From Endomicrobiia bacterium (GTDB lineage: Bacteria; Elusimicrobiota; Endomicrobiia; Endomicrobiales; Endomicrobiaceae): a stretch of 5,830 bases of DNA. The notes under the pieces were generated by a model. The model was given only the letters and a program-made list of their open reading frames with translations. It did not search any database and had not been told where the DNA came from. The stretch lies in contig BNVT01000081.1 in the NCBI GenBank assembly GCA_025998295.1, positions 1 to 5,830 on the forward strand, read 5' to 3'. The position numbers and the translations under genes are program-made. Positions 1 to 5,813 of this stretch are shown piece after piece. Every line of letters starts with the position of its first letter. Position 1 is the stretch's first letter.

Positions 1-231
1 GTCTTGCGGAAAAATGCCAGCATCATTACGGGTTCCATTCGCTTTATCAGAATTACCAGCGACAGGAGGGGCAAGTCTTTGTCCATCTCCACCATCATAA
101 GTAAGATCAGAGTTAATCGTTGTTGTACTCCCTCCCAAACAAACGCTAGTACAAACAAACATTGCTATTATTGCTAATACATTCCTCACCATTTTTCCTG
201 CCAGTTTGCTTAAGCACTTTGTTGCTTTCAT
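1..231 (-). CDS. Exported protein of unknown function, N-terminal 77 residues (3' partial)
   Basis: The frame is open from an ATG at 231 to the left edge, so the C-terminus is missing. It is too short for many ORF finders, but the start is well supported: AAAGGAG (241-247 on the minus strand) lies 9 nt upstream. The N-terminus looks like a Sec signal peptide: a basic stretch (residues 1-17 with four Lys and one Arg), then a hydrophobic core VLAIIAMFVC followed by TSVCLGG around residues 18-34. Cleavage probably falls near Gly33-Ser35. The Cys residues there are preceded by Val, so it does not match a lipobox. The visible mature part is Ser/Thr/Gly/Asp/Asn-rich (for example YDGGDGQRLAPP), typical of surface or secreted proteins such as adhesins or autotransporter passengers, but no family is recognised. 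It follows the helicase after a 146-nt gap and probably has its own promoter. Confidence 0.75.
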   Translation of the reverse strand, partial: MKATKCLSKLAGKMVRNVLAIIAMFVCTSVCLGGSTTTINSDLTYDGGDGQRLAPPVAGNSDKANGTRNDAGIFPQD

Positions 232-240
232 AGCATCTTT

Positions 241-247
241 CTCCTTT
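241..247 (-). promoter_or_regulatory. Shine-Dalgarno site of the exported-protein gene
   Basis: On the minus strand this reads AAAGGAG, with a 9-nt spacer to the ATG at 231. It decides this start: the other nearby ATG (236-234) hits a stop after one further codon. Confidence 0.7.
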
Positions 248-313
248 GATAAAAATCAAATACAAAGTATTTGTTTTGATTTCACTTTCAACTTCTTGTC
301 TACGTCAAAAAGC

Positions 314-342
314 ATCCTAATTAACTTTTTAGCTTATGTAAA
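314..342 (-). promoter_or_regulatory. Candidate sigma70-type promoter for the exported-protein gene
   Basis: On the minus strand, TTTACA (337-342) and TAGGAT (314-319) are separated by exactly 17 nt. They match the -35 and -10 consensus at 5/6 and 4/6 positions. Transcription would start near 307 and leave a leader of about 75 nt. The rest of the 146-nt gap between helicase and exported-protein gene is AT-rich and shows no convincing terminator, so read-through from upstream is also possible. In AT-rich DNA such matches occur by chance, hence the modest confidence. Confidence 0.35.
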
Positions 343-377
343 TGTCTTGCTCATTTTTACTTGAGGACTATTGCCTG

Positions 378-1652
378 CTAAAATTGATTTTTTGCGACAA
401 TAATATCCCTTTTGGTGATAGGTCTTGAAAGGGTTATACCATCAAGAGATGTGCAACGGCTTAATGCTACATATAACTGTCCCGGGGCAAATGCACCATA
501 CTCCATGTCTATAACAACGTTATCAAAAGTTTTCCCCTGACTTTTGTGTATTGTAACAGCCCAAGAAAGTTTTAGCGGATACTGTTTAAAAAAACCTGCG
601 TTTTCCGTTTCTATTTGTTTTTGTTTTTCATTCCACCTATATCTGAATAATTCCCATTTGTAAGGTTCCACATATTCTATTCTCTTATTTGGAAATTTTA
701 CATGTATCAAAACTTTGTCCGAATAAGTGCTGCTCTTTATATCGTTAACTATCCCAATACTTCCATTAACCCATCTACCTTTTGCATCGTTATTAACCAT
801 CATTACCTGTGCTCCTTTTTTTACAACAAGCTCCAGCTCTGCAGGTAAGGATTTTGAATGTTTGTCTATATTTTCGGTCTCTGCAAAAAAAATTGCCTGT
901 TCAGCTTTTATTTTTGAAAGATATTGATGATTTATAAACGCTGCTTTTTTATTTGTCGTCGTAAGATATACAGCCATAGGTTTATCTAAAACCTGTGATG
1001 AAACTTTTTTGTTAAGTCCATAAAGATCGTTGTTACTGGCATTGCCGTTTCGCACCGCGGCAAGTAATTCCACAAAATTGCTGTCTTGCTGTCTGTATAT
1101 TTTTTTAAATTCAATAGTGTGAAGCATACACTCATTAAGGGAATGTGCACTTAAAAAATAAGGCGATTTATACACAGAATTAAATATATGATATTCTTCT
1201 TTTTTTACTACAGGAGGAAGCTGTTTTAGATCGCCAATAAACACCATTTGAACTCCACCAAATGGCTCTTGATGTTTTTCTCTATTTAACCTTAAAAATT
1301 TATCTACGCAATCTAAAATATCACACCTAAGCATTGATGCTTCATCAATAATAATTGTCTCAACTTTTTTATATATGGATTTTTCTGAAAGTTTTTTCTT
1401 TTTGATTTTTGAAAGAGTAACGTCAGGTTTAAAATTAAAAAATGAATGTAGTGTTTCTCCTGCGCAATTAAGAGCCGCTACTCCGGTCGGAGCAAGAAGT
1501 ATGGTTTTTTTGTTTGCACGTGTAATATAATAACGCAAAAATGTAGTTTTTCCCGTACCTGCATTACCTGTAACAAAAATACAATCATTACTTTTGTCTA
1601 TAAGTTCGTGCGCTTGTTTAAATTCATTATTTATTTCAATTTTATCTGTCAT
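378..1652 (-). CDS. Pif1/RecD-like superfamily 1B DNA helicase (AAA family ATPase)
   Basis: A 424-residue ATP-dependent DNA helicase, expected to act in the cytoplasm as a 5'-3' translocase. All core SF1B motifs are visible in order: Walker A GNAGTGKT (29-36), motif Ia APTGVAAL (54-61) with the following TLHSFF typical of Pif1, Walker B IIIDEAS (100-106, D103/E104), motif III GDLKQLPPV (140-148), a KKIYRQ segment with a conserved Arg near 185-190, motif V TIHKSQGKTFD (367-377) and motif VI YVALSRC (394-400). The length agrees with compact bacterial Pif1-like proteins; the large N- and C-terminal extensions of eukaryotic Pif1 are absent. In the Pif1 family such enzymes unwind G-quadruplexes and R-loops and help stalled forks; which role applies here cannot be told. 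It lies 104 nt downstream of pyrG. The start codon has only a weak AGGA about 11 nt upstream. RecD2-type exonuclease partners are not seen nearby. The family is certain, the subfamily name likely. Confidence 0.93.
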   Translation of the reverse strand: MTDKIEINNEFKQAHELIDKSNDCIFVTGNAGTGKTTFLRYYITRANKKTILLAPTGVAALNCAGETLHSFFNFKPDVTLSKIKKKKLSEKSIYKKVETIIIDEASMLRCDILDCVDKFLRLNREKHQEPFGGVQMVFIGDLKQLPPVVKKEEYHIFNSVYKSPYFLSAHSLNECMLHTIEFKKIYRQQDSNFVELLAAVRNGNASNNDLYGLNKKVSSQVLDKPMAVYLTTTNKKAAFINHQYLSKIKAEQAIFFAETENIDKHSKSLPAELELVVKKGAQVMMVNNDAKGRWVNGSIGIVNDIKSSTYSDKVLIHVKFPNKRIEYVEPYKWELFRYRWNEKQKQIETENAGFFKQYPLKLSWAVTIHKSQGKTFDNVVIDMEYGAFAPGQLYVALSRCTSLDGITLSRPITKRDIIVAKNQF

Positions 1653-1672
1653 TTTATTTTTATTCCTATGGT

Positions 1673-1750
1673 CTAGAATTTATTTGTGAGCAATTTGGAA
1701 AAAGGCTTATTGTTTTTAGTTTTATCACTATCTTCTTTTCTATTGTCCAT
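1673..1750 (-). CDS. Possible small ORF, 25 residues, Lys/Asn-rich
   Basis: An ATG at 1750, only 6 nt after the pyrG stop codon, opens a frame of 25 codons ending in TAG at 1673. It sits in the 104-nt gap before the helicase gene. The product would be very polar at first (MDNRKEDSDKTKNNK) and end in PFSKLLTNKF. No Shine-Dalgarno is evident; the upstream bases are the A-rich end of pyrG, so translation would have to rely on coupling to pyrG termination. It could equally be chance in an AT-rich spacer or the remnant of a lost gene. No family is recognised. Confidence 0.22.
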   Translation of the reverse strand: MDNRKEDSDKTKNNKPFSKLLTNKF

Positions 1751-1756
1751 AAAATT

Positions 1757-3337
1757 TTATTTTTTCTTTAGAGCTGCACTAAGAAAACCTTTAAAGAGAG
1801 GATGCGCTTTCATTGGTCTTGAGGCAAACTCCGGATGAAATTGTACGCCAATAAAAAATGGATGATCTTTTATCTCAACAATTTCAGGAAGAATTCCTTT
1901 ATGATACGCAGATACAAAAAGTCCAGATTTTTCCAATATGTCAATAAACTCGGGATTCATTTCGTATCTGTGCCTGTGCCTTTCTTCAATTTCGGTAGAT
2001 TTGTATAAATTATGTGCCAAAGTATTTTTCTTTATTTCAGATTTGTAATTACCAAGCCTCATCGTACCACCTCTGTACTCAACACTTTTTTGCTCTTCGA
2101 GAATTTTTATCACGGGATATTTTGTAGTCTTGCTAAATTCCGTGGAATTTGCGTCTTTAAGCTTTGCTAAATTTCTAGACACCTCTACAACACTGCATTG
2201 CATACCTAAACATATACCAAGGAACGGAATTTTGTTTTCTCTAGCATAGGTTATTGCTTTTATCTTTCCTTCAACACCTCTACTTCCAAACCCTCCAGGA
2301 ACCAAAATAGCGTCATAATTTTTTAATTTTTTAACTAAATCTTTATCTTCAGCTCCAAGATATTCTATTTCCGCTTTTGTCTTTAATTTGCCGGCAGCAA
2401 TATTTAACGATTCGTCAATAGATTTATAGGCATCTTTTAAATCCGCATATTTGCCGACAACTGCAATTTTAATCGTCTTATCAAATTCCGAAAGAGATTT
2501 TATTTTTGTAAACCATGTTCTATCAAATTTCTTTTTAGGTTTTATATTAAGTTTTTCAATAATCAGAGAATCTACATCCTGATTATAAAAAGCTTCTGGA
2601 ATACAATAAATGGAAGAAGCGTCTATCGCTTCTATAACATTTTCCTCTTTAACATTGCAAAATAGAGAAATTTTTTTCTTTAACGATTCGTCAAGATGGT
2701 GTTCCGTCCTGCAAATTATCATATCTGGAGAAATACCTATTTCTCTTAATTTGTTAACAGAATGTTGCGTAGGCTTTGTTTTTAATTCATGAGCGCCTGA
2801 AATATAAGGAACAAGAGTAACATGAATACTAAAAATATCTTCTTTTTTATTTTCAAGCTGAAACTGCCTTGTGGCTTCTATAAATGGTAGCCCTTCGATG
2901 TCTCCAACAGTCCCTCCGATCTCAATTATAGAAATATCGCAATCGTCTTTTAACGCAACAAAACGTCTCTTTATTTCATCAGTAATATGAGGTATAACCT
3001 GAACCGTAGCTCCATCGTAATCCCCTCTTCTTTCTCTGGTGATTACGGTTTTATAAACATCTCCAGCAGTATTTGTATTTGCCTTGCTTGTGTAAATATT
3101 TAAAAATCTCTCGTAGGTTCCTAGGTCTAAGTCTGCCTCGGCGCCGTCTATTGTGACAAAAACTTCACCATGTTGATAAGGGTTCATTGTTCCTGGATCT
3201 ACGTTTATGTAGGGGTCAAATTTAATCATATTGACCTTAAAACCGTGAAGTTGGAGAAGTTTACCTATACTTGCGCCCGAAATACCCTTTCCCAAAGAGC
3301 TTACAACCCCACCGGTAATAAAAATGTATTTTGTCAT
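1757..3337 (-). CDS. pyrG: CTP synthase (UTP--ammonia ligase, glutamine-hydrolysing)
   Basis: Makes CTP from UTP, ATP and glutamine, the last step of de novo cytidine nucleotide synthesis; cytosolic, and tetrameric in known members. The 526 residues are close to the usual 530-550. The N-terminal synthetase domain (about 1-270) carries the P-loop GGVVSSLGKG (9-18), the Mg-binding D71 in DLDLGTYERF and E139 in EIGGTVGDIEG, and the UTP-site segment KTKPTQHSV (186-194). The C-terminal class I glutamine amidotransferase domain (about 288-526) shows the oxyanion strand PGGFGSRG (347-354), nucleophile C376 in GICLGMQ, RHRHRYE, and H501/E503 in FHPEF, completing the triad. The ATG at 3337 is chosen because it gives the canonical MTKYIFITGG start; a further in-frame ATG at 3400 would add 21 unrelated residues and overlap purF. 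A weak AAGG lies 8 nt upstream. The gap to purF is 14 nt, so the two are almost certainly cotranscribed. No pyrC/pyrB-type leader or attenuator is seen. Confidence 0.97.
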   Translation of the reverse strand: MTKYIFITGGVVSSLGKGISGASIGKLLQLHGFKVNMIKFDPYINVDPGTMNPYQHGEVFVTIDGAEADLDLGTYERFLNIYTSKANTNTAGDVYKTVITRERRGDYDGATVQVIPHITDEIKRRFVALKDDCDISIIEIGGTVGDIEGLPFIEATRQFQLENKKEDIFSIHVTLVPYISGAHELKTKPTQHSVNKLREIGISPDMIICRTEHHLDESLKKKISLFCNVKEENVIEAIDASSIYCIPEAFYNQDVDSLIIEKLNIKPKKKFDRTWFTKIKSLSEFDKTIKIAVVGKYADLKDAYKSIDESLNIAAGKLKTKAEIEYLGAEDKDLVKKLKNYDAILVPGGFGSRGVEGKIKAITYARENKIPFLGICLGMQCSVVEVSRNLAKLKDANSTEFSKTTKYPVIKILEEQKSVEYRGGTMRLGNYKSEIKKNTLAHNLYKSTEIEERHRHRYEMNPEFIDILEKSGLFVSAYHKGILPEIVEIKDHPFFIGVQFHPEFASRPMKAHPLFKGFLSAALKKK

Positions 3338-3351
3338 TTTAATAGCCTTTT

Positions 3352-4716
3352 TTATATGCGCTCTTTTGAAATTTTTGTAGGATATTTTCCTGTAAAACAT
3401 GATGTACAGAAAAGCTTTTCCTTTTTATTGTCATAAGAACAAGCTTTAACAAGATTGTCTAAACTTAAAAAAGTTAAACTATCCAGATCTAAATACTTTC
3501 TCATTTCTTCTATCGATTTATTAGCTGCTATCAAATGTTCTTTGTCTGGAGTGTCGATCCCGTAATAACATGAACTTATTATGGCAGGACAAGACAATGC
3601 AAAATGTATTTTCTTTGCACCGGCTTCTCTTAAAATATTTATAAGTCTTTTTGACGTTGTGCCTCTTACTATAGAATCGTCTACAAGCACTATTTCTTTA
3701 CCATTAACGACTTCTTTTATAGGACGCAACTTAAGATTCGCGGTTAAATCTCTTAAGTTTTGGGAAGGTTTTATAAAGGATCTTCCTACATAGTGATTTC
3801 TTACAAAACCGTTTTCAAACAATATGTTTGAAGTTCTTGAAAAACCAAGAGCGGCGAAATAGCCTGTATCAGGAACTGGCATAACAATATCTGCCTTAAC
3901 ATTCTTCATTTGGCAGGCAAGATATTCTCCCATCTTTATTCTTGCCTCTTTTACGGATTTTCCAAACATTATACTGTCTGATCTTGAAAAGTAAACCTGC
4001 TCGAAAATACAAGTACTTTGTTCTTTAGGTTTCTTATAAAAGAAAGATTTTTTGATCTTCCCGTTTTCTATAACAATAATTTCCCCAGGATTTATATCCC
4101 TTAAATACATACCACCTACAACTTCAATTGCAGCGCTTTCCGAAGAAAGTATATACGAGTTATCTAGTTTACCTAAAGCCAAAGGTCTAAAACCATGCTC
4201 GTCTCTTGCGCCTATAAGGGTTTTATCTTTAAGAATTACAAGAGAAAAAGACCCTTCAAGTTTACGAATTGAGTCTGCGACTATATTTGCAAGATTTCCT
4301 TTAGACATAGCGATAAGATGAAGAAGTATTTCTGTATCGGAAGTATGGCTAAAAATTGCGCCTTTCTTCAAAAGCATATGTTTTATCTTAAAAAAATTTG
4401 TAATGTTACCATTATGGGCTACGGCAATATTTCCATGAATACAATTTATCTGAAAAGGCTGAGCATTCGTAAGAGAACTTTTTGCCGAAGTCGTATAGCG
4501 AACATGTCCTATAGCTGCAGTTCCAGGAAGTTTATTTAATGTTTCTTCATTAAAAATTCTTGAAACAAGACCCATCTGCTTGAAAGTTTTCATTTTTTCT
4601 TTGCCGCTTATTGTGATGCCTGCAGACTCTTCACCCCTATGCTGCAAAGTAAGGAGACCTGCTGCAGTTAAAACAGCAGCACTATCGTTATTTTCAATAC
4701 CAATTATTCCACACAT
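3352..4716 (-). CDS. purF: Amidophosphoribosyltransferase (glutamine PRPP amidotransferase), [4Fe-4S] type without propeptide
   Basis: Catalyses PRPP + glutamine to 5-phosphoribosylamine, the committed step of purine synthesis. The 454 residues begin MCGIIGI, so Cys2 becomes the N-terminal nucleophile after Met removal. The Ntn glutaminase domain (about 2-230) shows QHRGEESAG (25-33), GHVRYTT (70-76), AHNGN (100-104), SDTE (126-129) and RDEHGFRPLALG (171-182). The phosphoribosyltransferase domain has PVPDTG (280-285) and the PRPP loop VLVDDSIVRGTT (343-354). Cysteines at 236 (CIFEQVYFSR), 383 (SSCYYGID), 437 and 440 (CTSCFTGKYP) correspond to the four cluster ligands of the Bacillus subtilis enzyme, so an iron-sulfur cluster is expected. 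Unlike that enzyme there is no room for an 11-residue propeptide: an in-frame TAA stands eight codons before the ATG. A strong GGAGG lies 8 nt upstream. It is first in the operon with pyrG. Confidence 0.97.
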   Translation of the reverse strand: MCGIIGIENNDSAAVLTAAGLLTLQHRGEESAGITISGKEKMKTFKQMGLVSRIFNEETLNKLPGTAAIGHVRYTTSAKSSLTNAQPFQINCIHGNIAVAHNGNITNFFKIKHMLLKKGAIFSHTSDTEILLHLIAMSKGNLANIVADSIRKLEGSFSLVILKDKTLIGARDEHGFRPLALGKLDNSYILSSESAAIEVVGGMYLRDINPGEIIVIENGKIKKSFFYKKPKEQSTCIFEQVYFSRSDSIMFGKSVKEARIKMGEYLACQMKNVKADIVMPVPDTGYFAALGFSRTSNILFENGFVRNHYVGRSFIKPSQNLRDLTANLKLRPIKEVVNGKEIVLVDDSIVRGTTSKRLINILREAGAKKIHFALSCPAIISSCYYGIDTPDKEHLIAANKSIEEMRKYLDLDSLTFLSLDNLVKACSYDNKKEKLFCTSCFTGKYPTKISKERI

Positions 4717-4724
4717 AGACAGGT

Positions 4725-4735
4725 CCTCCCTCCCT
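4725..4735 (-). promoter_or_regulatory. Strong Shine-Dalgarno site of purF
   Basis: On the minus strand the leader holds a run GGGAGGGAGG ending 8 nt before the ATG at 4716. It is by far the strongest ribosome-binding site in the window and fixes the start at the Met-Cys needed for a working nucleophile. Confidence 0.7.
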
Positions 4736-4766
4736 CTTTAAAACAACGAAAAATACAGTCCATTGC

Positions 4767-4782
4767 GTGCTTTTTTAAGCAC
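4767..4782. other. Small inverted repeat in the purF leader
   Basis: GTGCTT (4767-4772) and AAGCAC (4777-4782) form a perfect 6-bp stem with a 4-nt loop. It lies about 50 nt upstream of the purF start, so it would be in the purF mRNA leader. No T-run follows it on the minus strand, so it is not an obvious attenuator for purF. On the plus strand a T-rich but interrupted stretch follows, yet no plus-strand gene ends here. Confidence 0.35.
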
Positions 4783-4842
4783 ACATTGATCTTCTTTTTC
4801 TTGTCTTTTAATTTTGAAGATTTAACTAACTATTTCATGGTT

Positions 4843-4883
4843 ATGGTACATATAAAATAATATAAATTCAAGTATTCTGTTAA
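4843..4883 (-). promoter_or_regulatory. Candidate promoter region for purF-pyrG
   Basis: Two overlapping possibilities are visible on the minus strand. One is TTGAAT (4866-4871) and TACCAT (4843-4848) with a 17-nt spacer. The other is TTAACA (4878-4883) and TATTAT (4857-4862), better hexamers but a short 15-nt spacer. Either would give a leader of roughly 120-140 nt. The segment is extremely AT-rich, so neither can be chosen by eye. No purine riboswitch core was recognised downstream. Confidence 0.3.
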
Positions 4884-4908
4884 GGTCGAAATAGACGTGT
4901 TTTTTTGT

Positions 4909-4936
4909 CCCTCTTTAGTAAAATAAAAAAAGGGGG
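4909..4936. other. Inverted repeat in the divergent intergenic region
   Basis: CCCTCTTT (4909-4916) can pair with AAAGGGGG (4929-4936) over 8 positions, including one G-T wobble, around a 12-nt A-rich loop. No T-run follows the stem on either strand, so it does not look like an intrinsic terminator. It lies between the purF promoter candidates and the first rightward promoter repeat and could be a protein site or chance. Confidence 0.25.
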
Positions 4937-4973
4937 TGCAGTAAAAAGCAGTAATTTTCCCACAACCTACGGT

Positions 4974-5010
4974 TAAATAGTTGTTTAACAAAGAATTTAT
5001 AGCTATAACA
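4974..5010 (+). promoter_or_regulatory. Upstream copy of the tandem promoter repeat
   Basis: Contains TTGTTT (4981-4986) and TATAAC (5004-5009) separated by 17 nt, a reasonable sigma70-like promoter facing the lipoprotein gene. A perfect 12-bp palindrome TTATAGCTATAA (4997-5008) covers most of the -10. It matches the downstream copy at 33 of 37 positions, all four differences being transitions, with a period of 54 nt. Confidence 0.5.
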
Positions 5011-5027
5011 CACAACCTCAAATATTC

Positions 5028-5064
5028 TAAACAGTTGCTTAATAAAGAATTTATAGCTATAATA
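5028..5064 (+). promoter_or_regulatory. Downstream copy of the tandem promoter repeat, consensus -10
   Basis: Contains TTGCTT (5035-5040) and a perfect TATAAT (5058-5063) separated by exactly 17 nt. The same 12-bp palindrome lies at 5051-5062. Transcription would start near 5070, giving a leader of about 48 nt before the ATG at 5118. This is the best promoter in the window. Confidence 0.6.
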
Positions 5065-5091
5065 AACCTCGCTAGGTAGCAAAGTGATTAT

Positions 5092-5121
5092 ATGGCAAAA
5101 CAACAGGAGAAAAGTCTATGA
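5092..5121 (+). other. Possible 9-residue leader ORF overlapping the lipoprotein start
   Basis: An ATG at 5092 opens MAKQQEKSL and stops at TGA 5119-5121, overlapping the lipoprotein ATG (5118-5120) as ATGA. Such overlaps can couple translation. It lies within the predicted transcript and has only a weak purine-rich site upstream (AAGTGA). It contains the lipoprotein gene's own Shine-Dalgarno within its codons. It may be chance. Confidence 0.2.
5105..5109 (+). promoter_or_regulatory. Shine-Dalgarno site of the lipoprotein gene
   Basis: AGGAG lies 8 nt before the ATG at 5118. It supports 5118 as the true start although that frame closes at TAG 5166-5168 in the sequence as given. Confidence 0.65.
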
Positions 5122-5340
5122 AAACAAAAACACTAAAAAGCAGCATTAAGGATACTTATTGCATTTAGCCTTGCTTTAAGTTCATGCGATAAAAAGAACG
5201 CTGGACTTGTAAACAGAAGGACTGCTACTCCAGAGAAAGTAGAAGAAATAAAAAGAACAAAAGCAGAACAAAAAGCGAAAGAAGAAGCAGCAGAAGCAGA
5301 AAGAATAAGACAAGCAGCAGCACCAGCAGTAGAAGAAGCA

Positions 5341-5460
5341 GAACAAAGAAGAGCTGAAGCAGAAGGAAGAGCAGCAACAGCAGAACAAAGAAGAGCAGAA
5401 GCAGAAGCAGCAACAGAAGCAGCAGAACAAAGAAGAGCAGAAGCAGAAGCAGCAACAGCA
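5341..5460 (+). repeat. In-frame tandem repeats of 42, 42 and 36 nt
   Basis: Three units beginning at 5341, 5383 and 5425 each start with GAA CAA AGA AGA (EQRR) followed by AEAE. The first two are 14 codons, exactly two heptads, and the third is 12. More degenerate relatives (EQGRADAV, EQERATAV, QQERAEAE) follow up to about 5600. The repeat region is a likely source of length variation by slippage or recombination and a likely place for assembly error. Confidence 0.7.
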
Positions 5461-5708
5461 GAAGTAGAAAGAAGAAGACAAGCAGCAGAACAAGGAAGAG
5501 CAGACGCAGTAGCTGCAGCAGAAGCAGCAGAACAAGAAAGAGCAACAGCAGTAGCAGCAGCAACATTAGCACAACAAGAAAGAGCAGAAGCAGAACGAGG
5601 AAGACAAGAAGCAGTAGCAGCAGCAGAAGCACAGGCAAGGGATCTGGAAGAGCGAGGTGGAGAGCTGCAGAGAGAGCAGGACAGAGTGGTGGAAGAGCTG
5701 AGAAGAGC

Positions 5709-5813
5709 GCAGGCAGAGCGGGATAGAATGCGGGAAGAGCTGGAAAAAGTGCTGGAAGAGCGGATACATGAACATGCGAGGGAGCTGGGAGAGCTGCAGG
5801 CAGAGCGGGATAG
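5709..5813 (+). repeat. Second repeat type in the G-ending coiled coil, 18-nt identity at 87-nt spacing
   Basis: The 18-nt word GCAGGCAGAGCGGGATAG occurs at 5709-5726 and again at 5796-5813, 87 nt apart, encoding QAERDR both times. The spacing is 29 residues, four heptads plus one. This suggests that the distal coiled coil was built by duplication of a longer unit than the proximal one and may continue past the right edge. Confidence 0.55.

Larger units (their letters stand above)
4974..5064 (+). repeat. Direct repeat pair, 2 x 37 nt, period 54
   Basis: Units at 4974-5010 and 5028-5064 are separated by 17 nt of unrelated AT-rich sequence. Both also end near an AACCTC (one with a small length difference), so the duplication was probably slightly longer originally. 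Only two copies exist, so this is not a CRISPR array. Confidence 0.8.

Noticed and set aside
1699..1717. A5/T5 inverted repeat between pyrG and the helicase as an intrinsic terminator
   Set aside because: The stem is only A-T pairs, lacks a GC-rich part and is not followed by a proper T-run.
3338..3400. 21-residue N-terminal extension of CTP synthase from an upstream ATG at 3400
   Set aside because: The canonical family start MTKYIFITGG is at 3337, and the extension would overlap purF by 49 nt and has no family counterpart.
2610..4539. Plus-strand ORFs of 60-90 codons opposite pyrG and purF
   Set aside because: They are shadows of two well-conserved enzyme genes and show no domain or ribosome-binding site of their own.
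4717..4980. Purine riboswitch or other known aptamer upstream of purF
   Set aside because: The conserved core segments of purine riboswitches were not found; only small isolated inverted repeats are present.
4974..5064. Short CRISPR-like repeat pair
   Set aside because: Only two copies with a 17-nt gap, containing complete promoter elements; no cas genes are in the window.
4830..5103. Two minus-strand ORFs of about 60 residues in the divergent intergenic region, one with a repeated SYKFFIKQLF-like segment
   Set aside because: The repeated peptide is only the reverse reading of the duplicated promoter; there is no Shine-Dalgarno or recognisable domain.
5182..5775. Long minus-strand ORFs rich in Leu or in Cys/Phe opposite the coiled-coil region
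   Set aside because: They are open only because the plus strand has almost no T; the composition is a low-complexity mirror of GCA/GAA/AGA codons.
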